Assembly (NCBI GenBank): GCA_030847615.1
Contig: JAUMIR010000005.1
Span: 213,698,645-213,762,644 of the forward strand
Direction of reading: 5' to 3'
Source: Gambelia wislizenii
Taxonomy: Eukaryota; Chordata; Lepidosauria; Squamata; Crotaphytidae
Length of the DNA stretch: 64,000 nt
The notes under the pieces were generated by a model. That model made no database searches, had not been told where the DNA came from, and saw nothing but the letters and a program-made list of their open reading frames with translations. Below, piece after piece: positions 21,500 through 34,406 of the stretch (positions are counted from its first letter, which is position 1; every line of letters begins with the position of its first letter). A program made the position numbers and the translations under genes.

Positions 21500-22920
21500 G
21501 TGTTTTCAGAAAAGCAAAAGGGTGATCAACCTGAGGATAATGGAACAGAGGACACAGTAGGGGAGATCCAGCACAGAATAGGTAAAGAGGTACTACAGGA
21601 ATACCTTAATCTAAATGAATTTAAATCTCCAGGACCGGATGAATTACATCCAAGGGTATTAAAAGATCTGGCAAATGTAATTTCAGGGCTATTGGCAATA
21701 ATCTTTGAGAACTGAAGAACAGGAGAAGTCCCAGCAGACTGGAGGAGGGCAAATGTCCCCATTTTCAAAAAGAGGATCCCAACAATGATCGTCCAGTTAG
21801 TCTGACATCAATACCAGGGAAGATTCTAGAGCAGATTATTAAACAAAGAGTCTGTGAACATTTAGAAGGCAATGCCATAATCACAAAAAGTCAACATGGG
21901 TTTCAGAGAAACAAGTCATGCCAGACTAATCTGATCTCTTTTTTTGATAAAATTACTAGCTTGGTAGATGAAGGGAATGCTGTGGATATTGCATACCTTG
22001 ATTTCAGTAAGGCCTTTGGCAAGGTTCCCCATGACATTCTTGCAAACAAGCTTGTAAAATGTGGGCTAGACAAGTTAACTGTTCAATGGATTTGTAATTG
22101 GTTGACCGGCTGAACCCAAAGGGTGCTCAGCAGTGGCTCCTCTTTACCTTGGAAAGATGTGACTAGTGGGGTGCCACAGGGTTCTGTCCTGGGCCCAGTG
22201 CTATTCAACATCTTTATCAATGACTTGGATGAGGGAATTAGGGGCATACTTATTAAATTTGCAGATGACACCAAATTAGGAGGAGTAGCTAATATCCTAG
22301 AGGACAGGATCAAAATTCAAAATGACCTGAATAGACTAGAAAGCTGGGCCAAAGCTAAGAAAATGAAATTCAATATGGAGAAATGTAAGGTACTGCACTT
22401 AGGTGGAAAAACGAAAAACATAGATATAGGATAGGGGAGACCCGGCTGAATGAGACTATGTGTGAAAGGGATCTAGGAGTCCTAGTAGACCACAAGTTGA
22501 ACATGAGTCAACAGTGTGATGCAGCAGCTAAAAAGGCCGATGTGATTTTGGGCTGCATCAATAGAAGTATAGTGTCTAGTTCAAGGGAAGTAATAGTGCC
22601 ACTCTATTCTGCCTTGTTCAGGCCTCACCTAGAATACTGTGTCCAGTTCTGAGCACCACAATTCAAAAAGGATATTGACAAATTATCCAAATTATCCATC
22701 CAGAGGAGGGTGACTAAAATGGTGAAAGGTCTGGAAACCATGCCTTATGAGGAAAGACTTAGGGAGCTAGGTATGCTTAGCCTAGAAAAAACACGGTTAA
22801 GGGGTGATATGATAGCCCTGTTTAAGTATTTGAAGGGGTGTCACATTGAGGATGGAGCAAGCTTGTTTTCTGCTGCTCCAGAGACTAGAACACGGAGCAG
22901 TGGATGCAAGCTCTAGGAAC
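21500..22920 (+). pseudogene. CR1 ORF2 reverse transcriptase and C-terminal region (pseudogene)
   Basis: In successive frames: LNLNEFKSPGPDELHPRVLK (21600), NDRPVSLTSIPGKILEQII (near 21785), AYLDFSKAFGKVPHDIL (motif A, near 21990), SGVPQGSVLGPVLFNIFIND (motif B, 22150), KFADDTKLGG (motif C, 22255), WAKAKKMKFNMEKCKVLHLG, CERDLGVLVDHKLNMSQQCD, PLYSALFRPHLEYCVQF and [17 protein letters not shown]. Motif C FADD is intact. Stops at 22112 and 22432 and frameshifts inactivate it. Order and motifs are exactly those of CR1. Confidence 0.9.
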
Positions 22921-23155
22921 AGAGATTCCACCTCAACATTAGGAGGAACTTTGTGACAGTAAGAGCTGTTCGGCAGTGGAACATGCTCCCTTGGAGCGTG
23001 GTGGGGTCTCCTTCCTTGGAGGTCTTTAAACAGAGGCTGGATGGCCATCTGTCAGGGATGCTTTGATCGTGATTTCCTGCGTGGCAGGGGGTTGGACTGG
23101 ATGGCTCTTGTGGTCTCTTCCAACTTTACAATTCTACGATTCAATGATTCTATAA

Positions 23156-26100
23156 GGAAGTTTTAGGATATGCCTAACACAAATTGGATCCGTAAGAAAA
23201 CGTTGCAGTGTGGCATGTTTCTGGTCAAGATTGCAGCCAGTCAATTTCAGGCTCCTCCATTTCATTTCTCCTTCTCCCTGGCTTCCTGTCCTCTTCCCCC
23301 ACCAGTCAGTTACATAATATTCTGTGCCCGCTGAGCATGCTCAGTCTGTCTAAGCTGTTTTAGGGTTCTTTCTTCACTCCTTAGTTTTTGTTTTACTATT
23401 AAAAATTAATACTTCTGTAAAACCTCAGGGTCCCCCCCCACCCGTTTTCTAATATATTTCTTTCTTGTGTCATTGGTGCTATTTGGCTACATATAGTTTG
23501 GCACACAGATACCCGATTTTGATATTCTTATATAGGCTATGCAAACAACATTGAAGGTATTTACAGAATCATAAACCTCTGGCAACTGTCTCTGGAATAC
23601 CATTTACATATTGTACTTTAAATTATTTTTAGGGGGAAAGCTATCTGTTATTGTCTTTTAACTGGGGAAAAAACTATTCCTGGGAGTAGAAAGAAAGTAT
23701 TTGGGAGGGGGAGGGGGGTTTGGTGACATAGCAGGTGTCAGCCAATTAGCTCTGTGTGCAGTCAGTCTTCTTGGTAAAATGGACAGAGTTTGCTTCTCTA
23801 GAGCTTAAGCTTGGATAGAAGGTAGAATATATGGGGGTGGGGATACTGTAAATATACTTCCACAGTGCCCATACTCCTGTTATTAAGTGTATCTGGACAT
23901 ATTTTAAAATACTCACAAGCCAAATTTATGTGATGAGGTCACTCTGTAATTACTGAAACCATTTAATACCATTCAAAGTAATTCACAATTTTAAAAAATA
24001 ATAATATAGATATTGCCAAATGAAAGAATTATAAGTGAAAACAACAACAGAAAATACCCAGTTCAGCCAAAAGCCTGATAGAAGAGTAAGGTGGTGTAAC
24101 CCTTCCACTTTAATCAGATGATTACGAAAAGAAAACCTCTCCAGGAATAAAGTTCTGTTAGTTTGTAGCAATAACTGAAAATGCTCTTGCTGTGAATGTC
24201 CCAAACTTTTAAAAAGTCAGAATGACCAACAGTTAATAAGTGAACCTATATGGCAAGAGGGGATCACTTAAGGTGGGGTGGGAGGCCTGGTAGAATAATT
24301 GATAAATTACAATTTGAGATAGTAGGACTTGTTGGTGCTGGGTCATGAATCTGTCTTAGAAGCTGGTGGCTACTCTTTTGCAGCTGAGTCCTTGTCTAGA
24401 ATAGAACTGTATGTAAACAGTAAATAAATAAATATCCTCTGAACCAAATTCTGTGGTTTGTATGAATTAAGCCAATGTGAAGATGTTTGCATATAATTCA
24501 CGATCCTGCTCTTGCTAGTTAGAGAACGCATGAGCTACACAGGTCAGTAGTGATGTCCCAGTCAATGGAAAGTCCACTGCTCCCACTTTTGGACATTTCA
24601 TCAAATATTACACATACTGTACACTCTAAAGTTATTTTTGAGGCTAGTGGGCTAAAAGTTAGTGGTTGTTTTTAAATGTTGGTTTGTTCATATTGATTTC
24701 TGCAATGAATCTATAATTCTGATCTCTTTTATCTGTGTGCATTATTGTAAAATTAGTTTGGTTATAATACACTGAATTACATAATATAGGAACTGTTCCC
24801 TTTCCCATTTGTGTTGTGTGGTGGTGAGAAAGAAAAACAACCCTCAAAAGCCTGGAAGTCAATTATTGTCACTTAGTATGGAAACACAGTACAGTATTAT
24901 GTTTGGCACAAGATACAACAATTGATAATCAGATAAATAATAGGCCTTTTAAAGCCACATTGGGGCCAAAATCCACATCAAGTGTATGGAGTGTTAGACT
25001 GTGCCCATGGAGTCCCTTGTCCTTCTCCTGCCCCAGTAGCTAATAAGGCCTGGGAGGGGATCCTGCTTACTGGTAGGAGAGATGGGGAGAGACAGTTCAG
25101 ATCAGAAACAAGTAGTTGGTCTTGGCTTGGAGGAGAGAAGAAATGAGGATGTGCTTACAGATGAAATGTGCCCCCTTTTCCTTCTTGGGAGCCCAAATGA
25201 CGTCTTCATTGTTTGAATAGCTTTTACCTCCTTTTTCTCCCCACTTGTAAACAGCAGCAGCCATCCCTCTCATGGTTTGACAGTTGCAGGGAGGGTGTCT
25301 CAAGGTGGTGCAAAGCACCCTGTAGCTTGTCCAAAAAGAGCCATATTTCATGCATAAGCCACACTTATATGTGCATACATGTCACTAATGATGCTGCCCT
25401 GGATCTGCTACCTATGTTATCAATAAAACAATTTTCAGTGTACTTGGCTGGCTTGAATAGGCAGTGCATCTGGCAATTCCAGCTATATAATCACAGCCAC
25501 GGTAGGCAAATTTGAGATGAGATATCCTGATTGGGGTCTGTAGTTTCCAGGGGATTCTTGAGCCCTCAAGCTTCTCATAAACCAACCTTCCCCAAACTGA
25601 TGCCTTTCAGATGTTTTTGGTTACAATTCCCATCAGCCCCAGTTAGCATGACCAGTGCTCAAGGAAGATGTGAGTTGTCTAAAACATCCGGAGGGCACAA
25701 TGTTGGAGAAAGTTGAATGAAATGCTGAGGAATGCATTTGTATGTATATTTGCTTTGGAATAAAGTCCATTTATCTCAGTTGAAGTAAATGTTGAATAGA
25801 TAGATATGTGGAACTGGCCAGCAAATGTATCTCAGTAACAAATATAGAAGAGAGAGGGAAAGTACAAAGATTAGGTAAGTCAAGGAAATAGTTATATTAT
25901 TCTCCTAATAAGACACAGAGATAATTCAAACAAATTATCAAATCATGATTTGTTACTATCATAATAAACATTCAAGAAGTCCCGGGCTTATGTGCTGGCT
26001 TCTCCCTGTCTTTCATTTTCTAAACATGTTCCTTCACTTTTTCCTGCACTAACAATGGTACATGATCACCCTGCAGGATAGGATTAGAAACCAGAGTCAC

Positions 26101-26290
26101 ATTTACCAAAATGTGAGGTGTGGAATTTGTGGAAAATAACTTCTGAAAGAAAATAAAATTCGTTGGTTAATTTAAAATAAGCAGGTTCATCAAGCAGTGT
26201 TTGCTACAATATGCTAAATCTATCATAAAAATCTGAAATGGAAAATGAACAGTATCTGCTTTTGGAAATATAAGTCAGTTAAGTGTAGAT
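23156..26290. other. ELK3 intron 1, mostly unassigned
   Basis: AT-rich intronic DNA with scattered short frames. One weak repeat, a partial palindrome with CCCATCAGCCCCAGTTAGCA near 25630, belongs to a small foldback type common in reptiles. No exon or RNA gene seen. Confidence 0.4.
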
Positions 26291-26291
26291 T

Positions 26292-26520
26292 AGAGAGCCA
26301 GCATGGTGTAGTGGTTTGAACATTGGACTATGACTCTTGAGACTAGGGTTGAGATCCTTGCTCAGCCACTGAAACCCACATGGTGAGTTTGGGCAAGTCA
26401 CAGTCTCTCAGACTCAGAAGAAGGCAAGGGCAAACCCCTTCTGAACAAACCTTACCTAGAAAACCTTTAGGTTTGCCTTAGGGTCACCATAAGTGAGAAA
26501 TGGCTTGAAGGTGCACAAGT
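26292..26520 (+). mobile_element. tRNA-derived SINE
   Basis: The head is GAGAGCCAGCATGGTGTAGT with an A-box-like GGTGTAGTGGTTTGAACATT and a degenerate B box (GGGTTGAGATCC). The body is GGTGAGTTTGGGCAAGTCAC, then GAAGGCAAGGGCAAACC, CTGAACAAACCTTACC, and the tail GGTCACCATAAGTGAGAAAT followed by GGCTTGAAGGTGCACAA. Same family as 39732-39972. Confidence 0.8.
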
Positions 26521-26727
26521 GTAGATATTATGTATGCTTGGGGTGCCTATTTTCTTCTCCACTTTTTCTTGATAATAGCTCCTCAGAGATATTTCTGAAA
26601 ATCTTCCACATTTTGAGGAGTAAAGTCTGAATTGTTGGAGGAGGCTGTTCTTAGAAGGAACATCTCCTAGTACAATCAGAGAGTTTTTATACCAGTTTCC
26701 CAGATTGGTGTATTTTAACCCAGGCCA

Positions 26728-26945
26728 CTGACACACTGTAGAAATAATGCAGTTTGAGAGAGCTTTAACTGTCATGGCTCCATCCTATGGAATCCTGGGA
26801 TGTGTGGTTTGTTGTGGCACCAAAGCTCTCTGACAGGGAAGGGTAAATCTCTCACAAAACTACAAATCCCAGAATTCCATAGCATTGAGCCATGGCAGTT
26901 AAAGCAATGTCAAACTGGATTACAGGTATTTCTGGAGTGTGTCAG
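26728..26945. mobile_element. Palindromic MITE
   Basis: Ends CTGACACACT...AAATA and TATTTCTGGAGTGTGTCAG are inverted. Arms contain TTTAACTGTCATGGCTCCAT, CTATGGAATCCTGGGATGTG against CAGAATTCCATAGCATTGAG and CCATGGCAGTTAAAGC. It shares arms with 7677-7906 and with the outer part of 34008-35084. Confidence 0.7.
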
Positions 26946-27640
26946 CAGCCCCAGTATAAAATCAGAACAGTAACAAAATCTGGGACTTTTCAATCAGTCT
27001 GGATGCACCCTGAGTATCAGAGGTTCGGGAAAAACAGGTAGTATCTATCTCAGTCATGTCCTGCTTGTGAATTTTTCATAGGCTGGCCACTGTGTAGACA
27101 GTGTTGATCTCAATAAATTTTTGGTCTGATTTCATGTAGTAGTTATTAAGTATTTTTAATAGTTCCAAACAAGGGATCATTGTTTTTTAGCTAGGGAGCT
27201 GGGATTCTCTATTTAATATTTTTGTAATATCCTAACAAAACAAAACAGAACAACCATTCCTTAGAGGAAGCCATTTTAAAAATATATTTTAAAAGTTAAA
27301 TTTGTTTTGAAGTATAGTTCTACATTTGGAGAATGTTTCTATCTGAAGTAGAATAATTTCAGACTTTGAGTTGTCATGAAACATGGATTGATGAGCATCT
27401 CCAGAATTGTCATGTTCATGTTTATTGTGCTTTGATTGTGATGTACTTGTGGTTAATTTGTGATGTGACTAAATTGCAGTGGGTGTTGAGATTGGATTAG
27501 ACAAGCCCAGGATGTTTGTGTCATCAGCAACAAGTTTGTGAATGGCTAGTGTTAACATGTAATTGTCACTGTGAGTACATTCTGTATTTAATTTCCCCTT
27601 GACTTCATCATCTACGTACAATCTCACCTGTAAATGTCTG

Positions 27641-27684
<44 letters not shown>

Positions 27685-28985
27685 GACATTCTGAGTAATT
27701 CTTCACACATCTGATGATTTTGACTATACCCTAGCTCATAAAAGTGCATCTTATAATACATTTGTTAGGTCTAAATCCAGTTGTTAACTCTCAGATTTAC
27801 CCCTATCAAATAATTAGTTCCAGTTAGGCTCTAGTTGTTAGAAGAGACACATTGAATCAGTGGGAACCTAGATAAGCACACTTTTATGCAAGTTTTGTTC
27901 ACTCATTCAGTTCAATTTTGTTGAATCACCAGAATGCAAAAGTGTTGACTTACCTATATTCCTAATGGTTTAATGGGTCTGCTCTAGCTGAGATTTAACA
28001 AATGGATTTAGGCCATCTTTTTAAAGGTGCCTGAGTTTTCTCTCCTTATTTGCACTACAGCAAGGATAAAATGTGACTCATGGCTGTAGCTGTAGCTAAG
28101 TGGTCTTTTATTTATTTATTTTTGCTTGCCACGTTATGTCCTCCAGAAAGGTATCTGTTGGCTTTGGACTCTGTGTTCTTTGTAACCACGGCCAATACTG
28201 GTTAAAACAGGCCATGACATGTTTGTTTGGGGAAAAAGAGCTTTATTCTGCCAATTCTTGTTGGGTTTTTTTGGTGTAGCTTCCTGTGGTTTGCTCCTTT
28301 GGTGGTTTCTATAGTAGTAGTATCACATAGACTTGACTGGTTATGAATGTTTATTTTATTTGAAGCTTTTTGCTTAATGAATCAGCTAGTATTCCAAAGA
28401 CTTCTGAGAGCTCTTGAAGGACATATCTGTTCTTACGATTTTGTTGAATTATGTATGACTTAAGAATTAGTCATGATTTAGAGTGGAATGTCAAGATGCA
28501 GGAACAGGAAGTCAAGCTTACTAAATGTCAAAAGAAAATACTAAGCAGTGCATGTTGAGCTATCTGATTTGGGGACTGGCAATTCCCTCCCCCCCCCCAA
28601 TGCTAGCACCATATTTGTGTCCATTGGCTACAATTGTTTCTTTCTTTCCAGGAAACTTGCCATGAGCAAATAGTCAATGGCTCAAGGACCAGAACTTTGA
28701 GTAGTTTTGCACTAAAGGACAAAGTAACTGGCGCAGTGTACTTGTATAGTGCCTTTCTTGAAAACAGGAGTAATTTTTGGCATTTAGTTACTTTTTTCTA
28801 ACAGTGGGCTCCTTTATACAGGGAGATGTGTTGGAAACTTGCAGTATTTGTTGATTTAGTTCTTTTTTTTTTAATAACCAAATTACTATTTTCTGGCAAT
28901 ATCCAGTGCCAGCTGCAACATTTTATTCCCATCCTTGTGTAGAAGCCCTAATTCTAAAACACATCAAAACAAAAAAGTCTCCTCT
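26946..28985. other. ELK3 intron 1, unassigned, with a (TA)n microsatellite
   Basis: No exon or named mobile element recognised. It contains the (TA)19 tract listed separately. Confidence 0.4.
27644..27681. repeat. (TA)n microsatellite
   Basis: About 19 uninterrupted TA units, directly visible. Confidence 0.95.
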
Positions 28986-29001
28986 TCTTCTCTTCCATTT
29001 T

Positions 29002-30051
29002 TTTAAAAATAATTTTATTAATTTTTTTAAAATTAAAAAAACAGACATACAATTACTACATAAAACTAACAAACATATATAACAGTGATTCCCTCCACCG
29101 AGGGACTTCCCTTTATATTCATCCCTCTATCCAAAATTTCATTGTTTCTATCTCAGGTTTGCTTCCTCTCCCTTTTATTAATACAAATTCTAAAAATTTA
29201 CTCCATTTTTCACCAAAAACATTCTTATTTAACCCTCCTTTTTTTTCCTTAACCATATTTGTTAATTTCTCATTTATTGCTATATTCCATACCTCGTCAT
29301 ACCATTCTTCTATTTTGTATTCACCTTGTATTTTCCATTTCTTTGCTATTATTAACCTTGCTGCTGTCAGCAAATTTGTTAACAAATCCTTAACAATTTG
29401 AGATTCTTGTATTTTTTCACAATATGATAATAATGCTATTTCAGGGCTTAATGGTATATTTATCTCCAGTATTTCACTTATTTCCTTCATTACTATTTCC
29501 CAAAATTTCTGTACATATTTGCAATTCCACCACATATGCATATACGTTCCCAATTCTTGGCATCCCCTCCAACACTGTGCTGAATGCTTTTTATCTATTT
29601 GATTCAATCTTACTGGAGTTAAATACCATCTCCATATAATCTTATAGTAATTTTCTTTTATTCTTACTGATAATGTTTTCAAATGTTGCATATTTCATAT
29701 TTTTCCCCACTTAGATTTGTCTATTACAATTGCTACATCTGTTTCCCAAACATCTTTTAAATGGTCTTGTACTTCTTCATTATCCATTAACATTCTATAT
29801 ATTTTGCTTGTAATACCCTTTATAACTTTTTTCTCTTGAATAGCTTTTGTAATTAATTCCTCAAATTTTGTACTTTTCCTACAACTATCCTCCTTTAAAC
29901 ATTTTTTGTCCATCTTTCTAACTGTATCAATTTAAACCATGTAAATCCTTGCTCCTTTAATATTTTTTCCATATAATTTTTATTTTTCATTTTCCCCATC
30001 CATTCCTTCAACCTTATAATTTCTTGTCCTCCTAATTTTGCTTCCACTTCA
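29002..30051 (-). mobile_element. 5'-truncated L1 LINE insertion with target duplication
   Basis: On the minus strand the insert encodes the C-terminal part of L1 ORF2. The frame at 29691-29119 has WRWYLTPVRLNQI, CWRGCQELGTYMHMWWNC and LEINIPLSPEIALLSY; upstream frames lie at 29913-29695 and beyond. The 3' end is the A/T-rich tail at 29002-29040. A perfect 16-bp direct repeat, TCTTCTCTTCCATTTT, flanks it at 28986-29001 and 30052-30067. The upstream part is broken by a frame change near 29693 and a stop near 29900. Confidence 0.9.
29119..29691 (-). pseudogene. L1 ORF2 C-terminal fragment
   Basis: This open frame of 190 codons is the last part of an L1 ORF2 protein: the Cys-rich CWRGCQELGTYMHMWWNC segment followed by the KFWEIVMKEISEILEI and LTAARLIIAKKWK helices. 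It is only the end of a protein normally over 1200 residues. The methionine start is incidental. It is not expected to be a functional gene. Confidence 0.85.
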
Positions 30052-30067
30052 TCTTCTCTTCCATTTT

Positions 30068-33000
30068 CTGTTTTGTTTATTTTTAAAAGTTATAGTGCAT
30101 CAGTAAAATAGCACTTTTGTACTATAACTCTGAAAAAATAAAAAAAAAATCAGAGAAGAAAAAAATTGCCCTTCAAACCATAGGACCATCTCAGCAAACC
30201 ACATCCCTTTTTAAAAAAAGCCTTTGCAAAAGCTCTAGTGCAGCTCGAAGAAATCACTACAGACTTTTAAAAAAGAATGGAGCAATTGAATGCAGAGGTG
30301 ACAGCAACCAGCAAAACCCAAGGGTCTATGTATATAAACTCATGCTTCTATAGACCAGTTTGGAAAAGTCCAGTATTTGTTCAAATGTTTACATTTTGAC
30401 TTTTCTATCTGTTGAAAATGGATTTGTATGGGAAAAGACCAAGCAGGGATACATCTAACAGATGGAGAAACGTAGATTAGCTAGAGAGTCAGCAAAACTC
30501 TTGTTTGTTCTGAAAGACATAGATATAAAGTAATGGAAGCAGGGCTTTTAGCCTGGGAAAAACTACACTTTTCCCAGAGTTCAAATCCTTCTTGACAAGT
30601 ACTCAAATATGGCTCAGCTGTGTACGTTATGTGCTGGAGTCAGTCTCATCACTACAGCATAACTGAAACAGTCCAACGCTCAGGAGGGAACAGACAGTTG
30701 CAGGATGTCTCAGCATCCTGCTGAAAAGGAGAAACAAGGAAATGGAAGACACTCTAAGGAACAAAAAACAAGCAGGGAGCCAACTCAGTCCTCAATTGGG
30801 TTGTACCCTTTCTGCAAAATCCTTAAATCAGGTATAATCCAGATGAACACACATACATGTAGAATGTAGTGGAGGAGCAAACCAATGAATGCTTGTTTGT
30901 AAGCTACAGAATCTGAAATAAAGATCAATCTTCCTTGATACTTCATGGAATTTCCTTTTTAGGAGGGTTTCAGGTTCAAACTGAGCATGTTTCTTTATCA
31001 GCTGGTTAACACACAGGTTATCTAGGATTGGAAAAGCAAGTTGCTGCTAGAATATAGTGAATTTAACTAGGACCTTTTTTACACTGACCAGAATACTCTG
31101 CTTTCTGGCTGGAATATTCTGGCCCCATAGCTGGCCCATATTTCCTCCATTACTGCATCAAAACAGGAAGAAGTCAGCATGGGCAGAAGTTCCCTGCTGT
31201 CATGTATTGCACTCTTTGAAGCTGGGAAGGGGCCCCTCAGCATGTGATGAAGGCTGCTCACATTCAGGGAGCCTTGATCACATGCTGGGGACATCCTTCC
31301 CAGCTTCAGAGTGACCAGCAGTGGAGGTGTCCCAACAGCCTGGCATGCAGGCATGGACTCCTGCATTCCTGCACTGGACCCATCTGGGTTTTCCTGCATG
31401 ACACGGATTTTCCCAGGGGTTATTTTGAAACTTTTAAAAAGGGCTTACCCTAGCTTCTCCCCAGCTTTACCTTAGATGTTGTCAGGACTGTCCGAAGGCA
31501 AATTGGGGCAAGTGCCCTGCATTGTTTGGAGTGCAGGGCTCCAACACAGGTGGTTGTGGTGGTGGGAAGCCAGGGTAAATTGCCTGTCTAGACAAAGCCC
31601 TAGGCTAACCAAAATTAGGTAATCACTGGCTGCATTTTCTATATTAATAAAAAAGAATGCATGTTTGTGGCAGCCAAGGCACATTGAGATATCCTGCTAC
31701 ACACCTCAAAATTTGATAGGGTGCTTTTGCTTATTGTCCAAGTTGCAGTGACCAGTTTCAAGTTGAAATTCTAAATGGAGAAACACCTTAGAAACAAAAA
31801 ATGTAAGACAGCCATAACTCATTGTGAAACCATGGCAGATGCCTCAGAATTTGACAGTGTTTTTGATTGTTGCCTATGTTGCGGTGGTCAATTTGAAGTT
31901 GAAATTCCAAAAGGGGACTTTCTTCAAGCCAAAAGAAGCAGTGGTGTAATTAGCATATTTGACATCCGGAGCAAATTGTTTTTTAACACCCCTTCCTCTA
32001 TACAACACAATTATTTTCAGTAATAATCATGAACACAAAATAATTGATAAACACAGGTTGAGGAATGCTGGGAGTTGCTGTACAACCACATATGGAGGGA
32101 TTTATGTTTCTCACCACTGCTTTACATAATCTCAGCACTAATAAATAAGCATGACTTTCAGTAAACATATGGCTGATGGGCTGGGCTGAAAGCTGCAGAG
32201 TTGGCAACAGTCATGGCTGCTGTTGAACACCAGGCACAAACTTTGTAGGCAGGCAGGATGGCTACGGGGAGCCAAACAGGCAGACAGGTAGAAGATGGTT
32301 TGAGGGGTGCTGGCTTTCCTTGCCATGGTCTAACCTGGCACCAGCCACAATCCCCAGCAAGTGGTTGGCATGGCAAGGAGCCACATACACTTGGTGTTAT
32401 TGGAGTGAGTGGCAACTAGGCATTGGGTGAAGAAGGAGTATGGCAGGTCTCAGATGTGACCAGAGGGAGTGTTGCCTTTCCTGGGGGAGTCATGCATCTC
32501 CGCTTCCTCCATGTTGCTGTTGGATTGGCACTGCTGTAGCTACAACTGCTGCTATGGAGAAGAGCTCCGAGGGCAGCCGGTGATGCCAGCGCCCAGTTTG
32601 CGTCCTCTCTGTTCCTGCTTGTTCTCAGGGTAATGCATCCCCTCATTGCCTGCATTCAGGGTGGACCACCTCGCTTTTGGTATGCCACTGAAAAGGGGCC
32701 TGCTATAACTCAGCAGATTTTTTTTTAATGGCTAGAAAACAGGAGAGGTCTCTCTGAGGTACGGCTGCTGAGATTTTTGAGGGCTTGTCTGTATGAGGCA
32801 ATTAAATGTGGATTGATGCACACTAACGCCAATTTGCAACAGCTTTCATTAGTCTCCATGTTTTTTTTTATTTGATTATGTTAAATAAACATAATTTATG
32901 TAATTTAGGTACATATTTAATTGTTTTTGTTCACACATCAAATTTTGGAATTTCTGATTAGTTCATATCTGATTATTTGTGAACCATTGTGCTAAGAGAA

Positions 33001-33990
33001 GAATAATAAAACTTCTTGTAAAATCTAATAATGCTTACAAGGGCTTTCTTTTATGGAGTAAGAATGATTAATAAATAGAGATGTTTATGAAGCCTAGCAT
33101 TACATATGTTTATAGCAAAGGATTTACTTTTTTTCTTCAAACCATTGGTTTTGTTCTTTATATTAATACATCTGTAAAGCAGACTTTTGTTACAATTTTT
33201 GTTTTCTCCCAAATGTGGTGACAGTATCACATTATGGTATCTATGCATGCTTATTTATCATCAATCTGTTCAGCACACGGAGTGAATTTGCACATGTGTG
33301 CCAAATCTGAAGTTACTTTGCTATTGTTTTCTAGGCATATTATTCTTCACACCACACATAGGCACACATGCGTGGCGGGGGGGGGGATCATTTTCAGCCA
33401 TTTCTAGTAACATGTATGGAAATTATCTGTCACTGGCTAACAGAGATTTTTCCTCCCACATGTGTTGGTGGAAATAATCTCTGTACACATGCACTTGTAT
33501 GAGCGCATAGGGGGATATGACACCTAGGGAAACACAATTTTTTCATTTCATTTATGAGTTTATCATCCATCATTTTACAAAGTTTCAAGGGGGCTAACAG
33601 TCCAGAACAAGAAAACATATTAATAAAATTGCGTAATAACAGCAGCAGCTGCAAAATACCAAAATACATGATAATTTGTGGCCAGAGTTTCACATAATAA
33701 GCAAATGTGTGAATATATTCTAAATATTACCCTCTCTGGGAAAGATAATTAAAAGAATATACCACTGAGAATGTTTAGGCTGTGGTAATTTGAGGCCTGG
33801 ATAAGAAATTCTCCAGTGGGATAATGAACATTTTCTGGATTAGGCTCAGGTCTTGCTGCTTTCTAGCAGAGTTTAGAACCATTCCAGAAATAAAGAAAGG
33901 GTTCATATGCAGAAAGGGGAAGATGTTTCAGTGTAATTCTCCTCTGGAAACCTCAGGGCCAAAGACTTGAGTGGCTTTCCAGTCTTCATA
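30068..33990. other. ELK3 intron 1, mostly unassigned
   Basis: No splice-flanked coding block or RNA gene. It holds the foldback at 31217-31309. A TGTCTAGACAAAGCCCT end near 31583-31599 may be the right terminus of a third, unbounded GGCTTGTCTA-type element. Other frames are short and unconvincing. Confidence 0.4.
31217..31309. repeat. Foldback hairpin
   Basis: The left arm GAAGCTGGGAAGG...CAGCATGTGATGAAGGCT pairs with the right arm AGCCTTGATCACATGCTG...CCTTCCCAGCTTC. The arms are about 40 bp with a short loop. They explain the similar peptides read on the two strands here. Confidence 0.7.
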
Positions 33991-34085
33991 ACACCCCCAT
34001 ATGACCCGGGCCCTTTCATACTAGATTATTATAGCACTGTGATTAGGGTTGCCAAAATCCCAGATTAAAGGGACTTAAAATTGTC

Positions 34086-34218
34086 CTGTCAGGCTGGGCT
34101 GCTCAAAGCAGCAGATCCTGGATTCCTCCCGCTCTGGAGGGAAGAGAGTCTCTCTTCCCTCCAGAGCTAGATAAATCGGGGCTCTGCTGCTTTGAGCAGC
34201 CCAGCCCAACAGGCTGGT
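34086..34218. repeat. Foldback inside the MITE
   Basis: The left arm CAGGCTGGGCTGCTCAAAGC...CTCTGGAGGGAAGAGAG pairs with the right arm CTCTCTTCCCTCCAGAG...GCTTTGAGCAGCCCAGCC. The arms are about 60 bp, almost without a loop. Confidence 0.8.
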
Positions 34219-34406
34219 GTAGCAAGGGAGGGCAAGGGGCCGTCCTCCCTGGGTAGCAGTTTTTTTTGGTTGGTACTCCCTCCTCCTGCCTCACTTCCAC
34301 ATCCACTTCCTTTGTTCCCCATGTGCCCGCATGCCCCGGCCCACTTGCTTGCTTCACCACAAAGTTCTGGTGAGTCTTTGGGCTCTGTCCTCCTCCCCTC
34401 CCCCAC

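Larger units (their letters stand above)
19690..23155 (+). mobile_element. CR1 LINE, long, 5'-truncated and frameshifted
   Basis: This sense-strand CR1 retrotransposon runs from within ORF1 to the 3' end. It shows, in order, the esterase part of ORF1, an endonuclease, a reverse transcriptase and the conserved C-terminal region, then a tail related to the CR1 8-bp repeat (ATTCTACGATTCAATGATTC near 23130). At least four frame breaks occur (near 19900, 20420, 20510, 21300), so no complete protein can be made. It lies in the putative ELK3 intron 1. Four antisense CR1 ends occur downstream at 58456-61979. Confidence 0.9.

Noticed and set aside
31057..31400. Similar peptides on both strands hinting at overlapping genes
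   Set aside because: The likeness comes from the foldback hairpin at 31217-31309.
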